Positions 9,001 through 13,146 of a stretch of DNA of 13,585 nucleotides are shown in pieces. Numbering within the stretch: position 1 is the first letter of the stretch; every line of letters starts with the position of its first letter. The position numbers and the translations under genes were made by a program. Source of the stretch: Phoronis pallida (lineage: Eukaryota > Phoronida > Phoronidae); NCBI GenBank assembly GCA_028565715.1, contig JAOXYC010147774.1, forward strand, positions 1 to 13,585, given 5' to 3'. Under the pieces are notes generated by a model. It saw nothing but the letters and a program-made list of their open reading frames with translations, was not told the DNA's origin and did not search any database.

Positions 9001-12000
9001 TTTCAGGTTACTATAGACATGACATCTTCCATGTGTGTTTAAAGAAATAAGCTTCAACTTCAAAAGTATCTGTTCCAAACCCATTTTAAATCCAGTGCCA
9101 AAAAGTATTTTATTAAAATAGTAATGTTATAACTCCTTTTTGCACACAGTTTCATGAAGATGATGAAGGCTACACTACTAAATCCGAGCGCAGTGATAGT
9201 GACCCACCCTCCAAGTCCAGCACACCCCCACCCAACGCTGCCGACGCTAGCGCCTCCTACACTGACGGCATCACAGCAGTGATAGAGAGGTTCATCCCTG
9301 ATGTCCGTCTGGTGGAGGATGTTGGGCAAGAGTTGTGTTATCAACTACCGAGTGATGGCGCCAAGTCTGGAGCATTTGTTAAATTGTTTACTTACTTGGA
9401 TGATAATCTTCCGGCGCTGAATATCTCAAGTTATGGAATCTCTGACACCACTTTGGAAGAGGTAAGGAAATACTTCCCATTCAGTTGCCTCTAAAATATT
9501 TTATAGAAAAACAAGTTATGAAATCTCTGATACTACTCTAGAAGAGGTAGGGTCAAAACTCATTCTTAAAATGGTGATAAAAACGACAGTTTTTAGGTGA
9601 TGAATGTTTCAGTAGTGACTCCTACCGTTGTCAATTGTTCGATGATCGACTAAAAACTAAATTCTTTTGACATTGATGAGTTAAACACTATTTGGTAGGA
9701 TAACACTAAAAAATTGTTGGTGATTTAGTTAAATTTTTATTCTGTCATATTGCTGTTAATTTCCATGTAAAGAAGTCAAATTTGTTTTTAATCGACCTTG
9801 AATACACTGTTCTTTATGAGAAAAATTAAATTGCCTCAGAAATTTTTAAAAAGATTAATGGTCTGCAGTGATCAATGGATATTTTCAATTCTAGGTTTTC
9901 CTGACTGTTGCTGACGATGTGGAAGCAGGAACTCTAATGGCAGAGCAAGTTGAGGCATTGACAGATAATGGTCAAATCCCGAGACCAGTAACGAGGCTGA
10001 GTTTCCGCTCTAAACTGAAATTGGCATTCCAGAAGAAACGCAACCAACAACAGAGCTGGAACATGATGGACGAAGGTAGAAAATGGTTTCATTTTTGCCC
10101 TTTTTAAAACTCAATTATTATCGGTGTTAAATTTTTGCTGGTACCAGTGAAATCTTAAAAACTGGACTTTGAAGTTTGACTCTTTCCTCGTTTAAGCCAT
10201 TTTACAGTAGGCCTCTTTTTCAAAACTGAAATCCGAAACAAAGCATCTGTTACTTACATGTGCAACATTTTGTATGCAACATCTGTTATTATACGAATCT
10301 GAAGTTTAACCAGATACATAGCTAACTTTAAGGCAAATGCATTGTTTAAAAAATAGGCTTATTGGAAAATGGCGTAGGCAAAAACGGCCTAAAAGGGCTG
10401 ATTTGTGCTTTAAGCGTTATCATGTCTGTTTTCACTGGCTGTTTGTTTGTGGCTTCAGGTTATAGGGCTGTTCCGCATGGTATGTATGAAATATTGCTCG
10501 GGAATAGTTTTGTACTCTTTGGTTTTGCATGGGTGTATCAGCAGAATTCGGCTGCAATATTATAGTCGATTATAAATCTCAACTTCACATGCAGACTGGC
10601 AAATTTTAGTGTGTACAAACTGTGACTAAAAGGTTTGGAAGATGTGCGTCTCTAGTCTGACATATTGTTAACAGATTTTAATCATCTTCAAATGCATAGG
10701 GAAATGACAGTTTAGAACCTGTTTGACTAAAGCTAAGGTATTTTCCAAAAATTTACGTCTCTCGCACCGTGTAGGGCGACATGTAATCAAACTGAGTAAT
10801 GTGGCTATATTCTAAAAACTATAACCTGTAGTACAAATAATGAGAGTAGGCTTCCTGAGTTATGGAATGGCTTAAGCAATTTACACATTGAGGTATTTCT
10901 AGCAATACCTATACAGTTTTGACACAAAACTGAGGGTGCATTTGATTAACGTTTCCATGTGCTGATATCACAGAAGCGTATCCGTACAGATTGCAAAACC
11001 GGATGTTGCCACTATAACAACCAATTTCTGTACGAGTTGTGTGTAAATTGATTGGGAGTACAGTTTTGGGTTCTTTTACCGTACAGTTTCGGGTTGTTCA
11101 ACAATGTGTTTAGAGTAGAACAACCCGAAACTGTACGGTGTAAGAACCCAAAACTGTACTCCCAATCAATTTACACACAACTCGTACAGAAATTGGTTGT
11201 TATAGGGGCAACATCCCGTTTTGCAATCCGTACAGATACGCTACTGTGGATATAGCACATTTATTTTCCATGTTGTATCAAATGCAATATCAATAATTTT
11301 TTCCTTCCATCAATTTTGTGTTGTTTTATAATTAATAGCATCTCCAAGGGACTCTAGTGGTAATTGCAATGATATTATGATTTGTGTGGTAGAACTTTGA
11401 TTTATTAGCCTCCTAAAAGTGAGAATATTATATTTTTGTATTATAGATCAGTGTCTTTAGCTTCTTGAGAAACTGAGATTTCTTACTGTTGTTGATTTAA
11501 TAATCATCCATTTATCCTCTGCTTGAATGAAGTTACCTTATCATTTAGATATTTTTTCGTCAACAAATTCATTTCACATTTTGTGCAACTCTGTTTGATA
11601 TTTCATGTTCTCACATGATAAGTTCAATCTCAAATGTATTATTGAAAGTAACACACTCTGACGGATCACTGTATTCATACACGACTCGTTTTTTCTTCGA
11701 CAACGCGTCGCCACTGTTTCATGTGAGAAAAAGAACAATAAACTTGTCGTCATTGAATAATAAATTTCTCAAAACTCGTCAAATTCCTCGCCTAAGGCTC
11801 GGATTTTGACTCATTTTGAGAAATTTATTATTCAATGACACTAGTTAATTATCCTCTATGTATTATAATTAACAATGTTATCAAACATGTCTGTTATAAT
11901 TATCATTAACAGACATTTTCATCCAGACATAATGAAATGGCAACATTTATTACAAGTGACTAGAAATTCAGAAGATGAAAACGAACTTTATTAAGTTCTT

Positions 12001-13146
12001 GACAAGTTTTCAGAGTTATCCATTGTCAAATATGGCAGTGACAAATATGTTAATGTTAGTTTTCAATCAAGATGTCTTTGGGTGATATTTTTTAAATGCC
12101 ATTTGGTTGATGTATCTTAGCTTTCTTCAAAAATATCAATGTCATTTGAAACTAGTCATGAATTCAAATGAAATGAAATCTTTCAGTATAGCGGTATTTA
12201 ACATATTGTGTTGATCACACCTTTATTCTTTATATCATTTCTAGATGCAGTATCAGTGACGGTTAGCGAGGCTGATGCAGAACAGCGTGCCTATGAGGAT
12301 AATATCAATAACATGGGACCTGGTATTCAGGAGATTACTGGACTACAACTGATAGCTAGACAGTTTGTGGCATTGCTTGTCAAGAGATTTCATCACGTTC
12401 GACGCAGCAAGAAAGGATTTGTTTGTGAGGTGAGTTATGTGAGGTTGTATGTCCTAGAACAATGCTCTTTTTCGATAAATGAAATTCTTCACTGTCTCCT
12501 GTTCTGGCCGTCAAAACTTGAAATTGTTTTCATGACATTTTGCAGTAAACCATTTATAACTGGATGTGATATATTTCCCTATTTCTGTTTAAAGTTAAGA
12601 TAAGAAGATCTTATATTCATTTCAATATTGTGACACCTGTACATAATTATGAATATGTTCCAGCATCCATTTTGGTCATGTGTATTCCCTCAACTGAGGC
12701 AAATGTTTTGTAAAAATGTTTCATGGCCATTTCCCTCAGTTGAGTCACATGATTATGATGTGACTAAAATCTTTCAGATTCATAATTATTTATAATCAAG
12801 TATCACAACGGATCAATAATCTCTAATTTGAAAACAGAGCAATGTTATAAAGAAAAAGATGTTTCTATTTTTCTGATAAATTTGCATTATTATGAGATTT
12901 AAGATCAAAGTTTCGTTTTAAAATTCTAGCAAAATGGTGCAGTGTTATAAGGAATTAAAAATAAATATTTCATTATTTTAATATTTTTATTTTACAGATT
13001 CTGCTACCAGCCGTCTTTATTTGCCTAGCTATGATATTTTCCACCATCCAGCCATCGGATTATAACCAACCCCCTCTAGAACTGCAGCCATGGATGTACA
13101 CTCCGGACGGGGATGTTGAGGAACCTCATTTAACTGTCTTTTATAG
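1..13146 (+). CDS. ABCA1-like: ABCA-subfamily (ABCA1/4/7-like) lipid transporter gene, 19 exons, partial at both ends
   Basis: Nineteen exons with GT-AG borders and matching phases join into about 1,054 codons with no stop. In order they encode the distal first extracellular domain (fragment residues 1 to about 246), membrane helices (about 248 to 465), NBD1 (about 518 to 780), a Ser/Pro insert, the post-NBD regulatory segment ending [20 protein letters not shown] (about 866 to 890), a linker, and the helix opening the second half, ending at an ELQPWMY motif. ABCA proteins are single-chain exporters of roughly 2,000 to 2,300 residues that move phospholipids or sterols across the plasma or vesicle membrane; this is the middle part. 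[34 protein letters not shown] and [16 protein letters not shown] are typical of the ABCA1/4/7 branch. Five N-glycosylation sequons in exons 2 to 4 fit an extracellular location. The family call is very secure. Assignment to ABCA1 rather than ABCA4, ABCA7 or a co-orthologue of all three is open. Confidence 0.95.
72..401 (+). other. Intron 1
   Basis: Phase 0 GT-AG intron, AT-rich, with T-runs near 184 and 354 and a pyrimidine tract before the acceptor. I see no gene or repeat family in it. Confidence 0.8.
402..518 (+). CDS. ABCA1-like: ABCA exon 2 (extracellular domain 1)
   Basis: The acceptor is tttttcag|GCT and the donor CGG|gtaaga, phase 0 on both sides, 39 codons. The segment has three N-glycosylation sequons (NAS, NYS and NTS, at fragment residues 25, 43 and 53), which suits a lumenal or extracellular position. 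Sequence in this part of the family is poorly conserved; the exon is supported mainly by frame, splice sites and continuity with its neighbours. Confidence 0.85.
519..921 (+). other. Intron 2
   Basis: Phase 0 GT-AG intron without recognisable elements. Confidence 0.8.
922..1095 (+). CDS. ABCA1-like: ABCA exon 3 (extracellular domain 1)
   Basis: Acceptor attgcag|GTT and donor AAG|gtgagt, phase 0 on both sides, 58 codons. It carries one sequon (NDSS, residue 95). The [13 protein letters not shown] stretch corresponds to the helical 'TWREAFNETNQAI' area of ABCA1 just before the conserved Cys of exon 4. The frame stays open for 19 codons past the donor, so intron retention would add a short tail before a stop. 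Confidence 0.87.
1096..1600 (+). other. Intron 3
   Basis: Phase 0 GT-AG intron. It holds an inverted repeat at 1437-1498. A minus-strand frame is open over most of it but shows no family signature. Confidence 0.8.
1437..1498. repeat. Inverted repeat (foldback) in intron 3
   Basis: Perfect 12-bp arms, gtggtccctcat at 1437-1448 and atgagggaccac at 1487-1498, separated by 38 bases; similarity continues a few bases outward (AATAA-type sequence). An inner small hairpin (cgtta/taacg) lies in the loop. It may be a remnant of a short terminal-inverted-repeat element. Confidence 0.65.
1601..1694 (+). CDS. ABCA1-like: ABCA exon 4 (extracellular domain 1, CxxLNK-EP block)
   Basis: Acceptor atttcag|TGC, donor GCTG|gtaagt, phase 0 in and phase 1 out. 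It encodes CFELNKFEP followed, after a sequon (NQS, residue 138), by SGSFWA. This is the highly conserved 'CVNLNKLEP...KFWAG' landmark of ABCA1/ABCA4 extracellular domain 1. The Cys is one of the family's disulfide cysteines. Confidence 0.93.
1695..2220 (+). other. Intron 4
   Basis: Phase 1 GT-AG intron, AT-rich, ending in a long T-tract before ctcatttag. Nothing else recognised. Confidence 0.8.
2221..2332 (+). CDS. ABCA1-like: ABCA exon 5 (extracellular domain 1)
   Basis: A long T-run precedes the acceptor (ctcatttag|CT), and the donor is CG|gtatga; phase 1 in, phase 2 out. The segment [10 protein letters not shown]...TTKIRD matches 'HHVKYKIRMD...TNKIKD' of the family, a beta-rich piece close to the membrane. 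The last Arg codon is completed in exon 6. Confidence 0.92.
2333..2643 (+). other. Intron 5
   Basis: Phase 2 GT-AG intron. It contains an 18-bp perfect AT-rich palindrome (2470-2487, tacaattttaaaattgta), probably just low-complexity sequence. Confidence 0.8.
2644..2817 (+). CDS. ABCA1-like: ABCA exon 6 (end of extracellular domain 1)
   Basis: Acceptor tctatcag|T, donor AG|gtaaat, phase 2 on both sides. It encodes the strongly conserved approach to the membrane: YWRPGARA, then [15 protein letters not shown], then [13 protein letters not shown], matching 'YWDPGPRA', 'GGFAYLQDVVEQAII' and 'MQQMPYPCYVDD'. PYPCY carries another conserved cysteine. Confidence 0.95.
2830..2877. repeat. (GATA)n / (GGTA) microsatellite
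   Basis: About 12 tetranucleotide units of GATA interrupted by GGTA variants, starting 12 bases after the exon 6 donor. Confidence 0.95.
3060..3255 (-). mobile_element. tRNA-derived SINE-like element, minus strand (approximate limits)
   Basis: On the minus strand the sequence opens with GGTGGATCACCTAAGTTGGT followed by AGAGCG, a tRNA D-arm/A-box-like head (A-box-like part at + 3223-3235). Downstream come CAGCTGGGAATGAGAACC and a GGCGCTATGTGCC end. A clear B box is not visible, so the tRNA part is degenerate. I recall similar heads and bodies from mollusc SINEs, but have not checked this. Limits are estimates. Confidence 0.55.
3430..3652 (+). CDS. ABCA1-like: ABCA exon 7 (membrane domain 1: two helices and coupling loop)
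   Basis: Acceptor aaacag|G, donor AAG|gtgggt, phase 2 in and 0 out. After SRSIPLFM a hydrophobic helix (about residues 256 to 275) leads into the cytoplasmic coupling segment [18 protein letters not shown], a hallmark of ABCA proteins, then a second helix (about 297 to 320). A reading shifted by one frame is also open over this exon but has no family match. Confidence 0.96.
3653..4024 (+). other. Intron 7
   Basis: Phase 0 GT-AG intron, AT-rich, with no element that I recognise. Confidence 0.8.
4025..4246 (+). CDS. ABCA1-like: ABCA exon 8 (membrane domain 1)
   Basis: Acceptor tatttcag|TTT, donor GGG|gtaagt, phase 0 on both sides, 74 codons. Two long hydrophobic stretches flank [12 protein letters not shown], matching the 'FSRANLAAACGG' loop between helices in ABCA1. 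The exon ends in a polar segment ([12 protein letters not shown]) corresponding to the short hairpin region before the last helices of this domain. Confidence 0.95.
4247..4810 (+). other. Intron 8
   Basis: Phase 0 GT-AG intron. About half is a SINE-like element on the minus strand; the remainder shows nothing recognisable. Confidence 0.8.
4262..4510 (-). mobile_element. tRNA-derived SINE, minus strand (approximate limits)
   Basis: On the minus strand an A-box-like GGTGGTCGTGTGGTTAGAG (+ 4482-4500) is followed, at tRNA-like spacing, by a B box GGTTCCAGTCC (+ 4445-4455), close to the consensus GGTTCRANYCC. A non-tRNA body follows, ending near an A-rich AAAACAACAACAG-type tail at the low-coordinate side. 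The two boxes at proper spacing indicate an RNA polymerase III-type SINE head. Limits are estimates and no target-site duplication was identified. Confidence 0.7.
4811..5015 (+). CDS. ABCA1-like: ABCA exon 9 (last helix of membrane domain 1)
   Basis: Acceptor ttgtttcag|TGT, donor CCAG|gtatgt, phase 0 in and 1 out. It encodes [20 protein letters not shown], then [20 protein letters not shown], matching 'VAFGFGCEYFALFEEQGIG' and '[20 protein letters not shown]'. The frame is open upstream of the acceptor, but family alignment places the start at [11 protein letters not shown]. The donor is repeated twice in the following intron. Confidence 0.95.
5009..5253 (+). repeat. Threefold tandem repeat carrying copies of the exon 9 splice donor
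   Basis: Three units start with TTTCCAG|gtatgta at 5009, 5096 and 5175 (spacing 87 and 79 bases). Each unit then shares attctggaacaatactggtt and an AAACAC-CA-A-rich part; the first two end in atatccatgctg. Only the first copy is attached to the coding exon. The differences are small indels in A/T runs. Confidence 0.95.
5016..5638 (+). other. Intron 9
   Basis: Phase 1 GT-AG intron. Its first 240 bases are a tandem repeat that includes copies of the exon 9 donor; the rest is AT-rich and unremarkable. Confidence 0.85.
5639..5770 (+). CDS. ABCA1-like: ABCA exon 10 (membrane domain to NBD1 linker)
   Basis: Acceptor ttcctcag|GT, donor CAAG|gtaata, phase 1 on both sides. [17 protein letters not shown] is the invariant 'YG-P-PWYFP--KSYW' motif after membrane domain 1. 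A variable acidic and Asn/Ser-rich stretch follows, leading to NBD1. The frame remains open about 90 bases past the donor. Confidence 0.94.
5857..5896 (+). repeat. 20-bp tandem duplication
   Basis: Two adjacent copies of aggtaaatttactcac plus four bases (5857-5876 and 5877-5896), differing by a base or two at the end. Each carries a donor-like AG|gtaaat, probably fortuitous. Confidence 0.85.
6164..6268. repeat. Intronic hairpin with 23-bp and 10-bp paired arms
   Basis: The 23-base arm at 6164-6186 is the exact reverse complement of 6246-6268; inside it, gaaagtttgc (6188-6197) pairs with gcaaactttc (6229-6238). A 7-base bulge (6239-6245) lies on one side and the terminal loop is 31 bases. The total of about 105 nt has pre-miRNA-like dimensions, but it could also be a small foldback element. 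Confidence 0.85.
6396..6573 (+). CDS. ABCA1-like: ABCA exon 11 (NBD1: start and Walker A)
   Basis: Acceptor tcttacag|GA, donor AT|gtgagt, phase 1 in and 2 out. [12 protein letters not shown] opens NBD1, followed by [20 protein letters not shown] and the Walker A loop GHNGAGKTT (residues 557 to 565), whose Lys contacts the ATP phosphates. All core residues are intact. Confidence 0.98.
6574..7150 (+). other. Intron 11
   Basis: Phase 2 GT-AG intron splitting the Walker A region from the following helix. It contains the palindrome at 6911-6980. Confidence 0.82.
6911..6980. repeat. Imperfect 70-bp palindrome with a perfect 22-bp core
   Basis: The core (6938-6959) is a perfect palindrome, gacccacac-TTAA-gtgtgggtc. 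Around it, tccgat (6923-6928) pairs with atcgga (6962-6967), and an outer gagagct-type arm pairs with agctcac. This resembles a very short foldback element. Confidence 0.75.
7151..7282 (+). CDS. ABCA1-like: ABCA exon 12 (NBD1: Q-loop)
   Basis: Acceptor ctttttag|G, donor GA|gtaagt, phase 2 on both sides. [20 protein letters not shown] is followed by [16 protein letters not shown]; Gln604 is the Q-loop residue that couples the NBD to the membrane domain. It matches the ABCA consensus '[13 protein letters not shown]'. Confidence 0.97.
7283..7764 (+). other. Intron 12
   Basis: Phase 2 GT-AG intron. Only weak inverted similarity (near 7512 and 7676) is seen; nothing is assigned. Confidence 0.8.
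7765..7904 (+). CDS. ABCA1-like: ABCA exon 13 (NBD1 helical subdomain)
   Basis: Acceptor tatgacag|G, donor TCCG|gtgagt, phase 2 in and 1 out. [17 protein letters not shown] matches '[17 protein letters not shown]'. The exon ends in KSLSG, so the LSGG signature is split across intron 13. Confidence 0.96.
7905..8255 (+). other. Intron 13
   Basis: Phase 1 GT-AG intron that splits the LSGG signature; it contains a retroelement-like tail with an (AAT)n run. Confidence 0.8.
8005..8080 (+). mobile_element. Retroelement 3' end with (AAT)n tail
   Basis: A short stem, aagcgcctt (8009-8017) facing aaggcgct (8028-8035), then tatat and an (AAT)n run at 8054-8079. This arrangement, a GCGCTATAT end followed by a trinucleotide tail, is characteristic of SINE/LINE 3' ends in aquatic animals. 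No body upstream is recognised, so it would be a 5'-truncated copy. Confidence 0.6.
8256..8393 (+). CDS. ABCA1-like: ABCA exon 14 (NBD1: signature and Walker B)
   Basis: Acceptor tactttag|GT, donor CGAG|gtaaac, phase 1 on both sides. It completes [15 protein letters not shown], then gives Walker [13 protein letters not shown] (677 to 688) with the catalytic Glu681 and the D-loop Asp present. AFGGGSK stands where relatives usually have AFVGGSK, a mild oddity unlikely to break the fold. Confidence 0.97.
8394..8705 (+). other. Intron 14
   Basis: Phase 1 GT-AG intron with no recognisable elements. Confidence 0.8.
8706..8932 (+). CDS. ABCA1-like: ABCA exon 15 (NBD1: H-loop and C-terminal part)
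   Basis: Acceptor attacccag|AT, donor AAG|gtttga, phase 1 in and 0 out. [19 protein letters not shown] contains the H-loop His (residue 712); [19 protein letters not shown] and [10 protein letters not shown] follow, as in ABCA1/4/7. The end of the exon is a polar, less conserved stretch. The donor is weaker than the others. Confidence 0.95.
9150..9461 (+). CDS. ABCA1-like: ABCA exon 16 (acidic Ser/Pro insert and regulatory segment)
   Basis: Acceptor cacacag|TTT, donor GAG|gtaagg, phase 0 on both sides, 104 codons, the longest exon. The first third is acidic and Ser/Pro-rich with many possible phosphorylation sites and a run of prolines, typical of the variable insert after NBD1. The rest, [20 protein letters not shown] through [12 protein letters not shown], matches the post-NBD regulatory domain of ABCA1. 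The last codons and donor are duplicated about 84 bases downstream. Confidence 0.95.
9462..9894 (+). other. Intron 16
   Basis: Phase 0 GT-AG intron. It contains a decayed copy of the end of exon 16; otherwise AT-rich with nothing recognised. Confidence 0.82.
9512..9551 (+). pseudogene. Decayed duplicate of the 3' end of exon 16 with its donor
   Basis: The stretch at 9512-9551 copies 9428-9467 with about 7 differences in 40 bases, including the donor-like GAG|gtaggg. In the parental frame it reads [11 protein letters not shown] against [11 protein letters not shown]; three of the four changed codons are synonymous. An acceptor-like ttttatag lies just upstream (ends 9506), but the 40-base exon so defined would be out of frame. 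It is more likely a fossil of a local duplication than a used exon. Confidence 0.8.
9895..10075 (+). CDS. ABCA1-like: ABCA exon 17 (end of regulatory segment, start of linker)
   Basis: Acceptor attctag|GTT, donor GAAG|gtagaa, phase 0 in and 1 out. VFLTVADD completes the 'TTLEEIFLKVAEE' motif of ABCA proteins. The rest is a basic, low-conservation linker between the two transporter halves, with [12 protein letters not shown] as its most distinctive part. Confidence 0.88.
10362..10565 (+). CDS. Small unassigned ORF, two hydrophobic segments (doubtful gene)
   Basis: A 67-codon ORF inside intron 17, less AT-rich than its surroundings. After a short Gly/Lys/Asn-rich start it has two membrane-like stretches, roughly residues 12 to 34 and 43 to 60, joined by a short turn containing RAVPHG. 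I recognise no family. There is no splice context, and an in-frame stop lies just upstream. It may be a chance ORF, a fragment of a mobile element, or a small membrane protein. Confidence 0.2.
   Translation: MENGVGKNGLKGLICALSVIMSVFTGCLFVASGYRAVPHGMYEILLGNSFVLFGFAWVYQQNSAAIL
10957..11260. mobile_element. Long near-perfect palindrome, foldback/MITE-like
   Basis: The left arm (10957-11099) and right arm (11118-11260), 143 bases each, are reverse complements with about seven mismatches and small indels by eye, around an 18-base loop (11100-11117). A further patch, tgcatttgat at 10938-10947 and atcaaatgca at 11278-11287, suggests outer arms. There is no coding sequence beyond frames created by the arms. 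Such structure is typical of foldback or MITE-like elements. No clear target-site duplication was found. Confidence 0.9.
11608..11729. repeat. Element-like segment with 11-bp inverted ends
   Basis: ttctcacatga (11608-11618) and tcatgtgagaa (11719-11729) are perfect inverted repeats bounding 122 bases that are richer in CpG than the nearby intron. It could be a small non-autonomous DNA element or part of one that includes the next hairpin. Confidence 0.5.
11749..11839. repeat. 91-bp hairpin in intron 17
   Basis: Perfect 26-base arms (11749-11774 and 11814-11839) enclose an inner region where gtcaaattcc and its partner ggattttgac also pair imperfectly, leaving a tiny loop around ctaagg. A continuous hairpin this long is not expected by chance and suggests a foldback element. 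Confidence 0.85.
11887..11916. repeat. Small perfect hairpin
   Basis: atgtctgtta (11887-11896) and taacagacat (11907-11916) form a 10-bp stem with a 10-base AT-rich loop. Confidence 0.7.
12245..12429 (+). CDS. ABCA1-like: ABCA exon 18 (inter-half linker, approach to membrane domain 2)
   Basis: Acceptor atttctag|AT, donor GAG|gtgagt, phase 1 in and 0 out, matching exon 17 across the long intron. An acidic linker leads into [19 protein letters not shown] and [10 protein letters not shown], matching '[24 protein letters not shown]', the amphipathic stretch before the first helix of the second half. Confidence 0.94.
12430..12997 (+). other. Intron 18
   Basis: Phase 0 GT-AG intron with a strong T-rich tract before the acceptor. 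It carries a foldback sequence; otherwise nothing recognised. Confidence 0.82.
12628..12808. repeat. Imperfect foldback element in intron 18
   Basis: Nested inverted matches: ttgtgacacctg (12628-12639) with caagtatcacaa (12797-12808, two mismatches); ataattatgaat (12643-12654) with attcataattat (12778-12789); and tcatgtg...tcaactgaggcaaat (12676-12704) with atttccctcagttgagtcacatga (12729-12752). All are centred on the same point, so the whole 181 bp reads as one decayed palindrome. Confidence 0.7.
12998..13146 (+). CDS. ABCA1-like: ABCA exon 19 (first helix of second half)
   Basis: Acceptor attttacag|ATT, donor AG|gtatgt, phase 0 in and 2 out. [17 protein letters not shown] is the first membrane helix of the C-terminal half; [14 protein letters not shown] matches '[14 protein letters not shown]', which opens extracellular domain 2. 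The gene continues past the window. Confidence 0.94.

Larger units (their letters stand above)
10076..12244 (+). other. Intron 17, the longest intron
   Basis: Phase 1 GT-AG intron of 2,169 bases in the linker between the two transporter halves, four times the typical length here. It appears swollen by insertions: a small ORF (10362-10565), a long palindrome (10957-11260) and foldback sequences (11608-11916). The rest is AT-rich and unassigned. Confidence 0.85.

Noticed and set aside
9060-9344. A minus-strand frame over exon 16
   Set aside because: Antisense shadow of exon 16, produced by its GC-rich codons.
9590-9657. agtttttag / ctaaaaact inverted pair in intron 16
   Set aside because: Only 9 bp of A/T-rich pairing separated by 50 bases; not distinguishable from chance.
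11052-11255. A 67-codon frame through the palindrome
   Set aside because: It runs through both arms and the loop of the inverted repeat; the protein has no independent support.
11615-11809. A 64-codon frame over the foldback region in intron 17
   Set aside because: No family signature, and its end lies in a hairpin; more likely non-coding element sequence.
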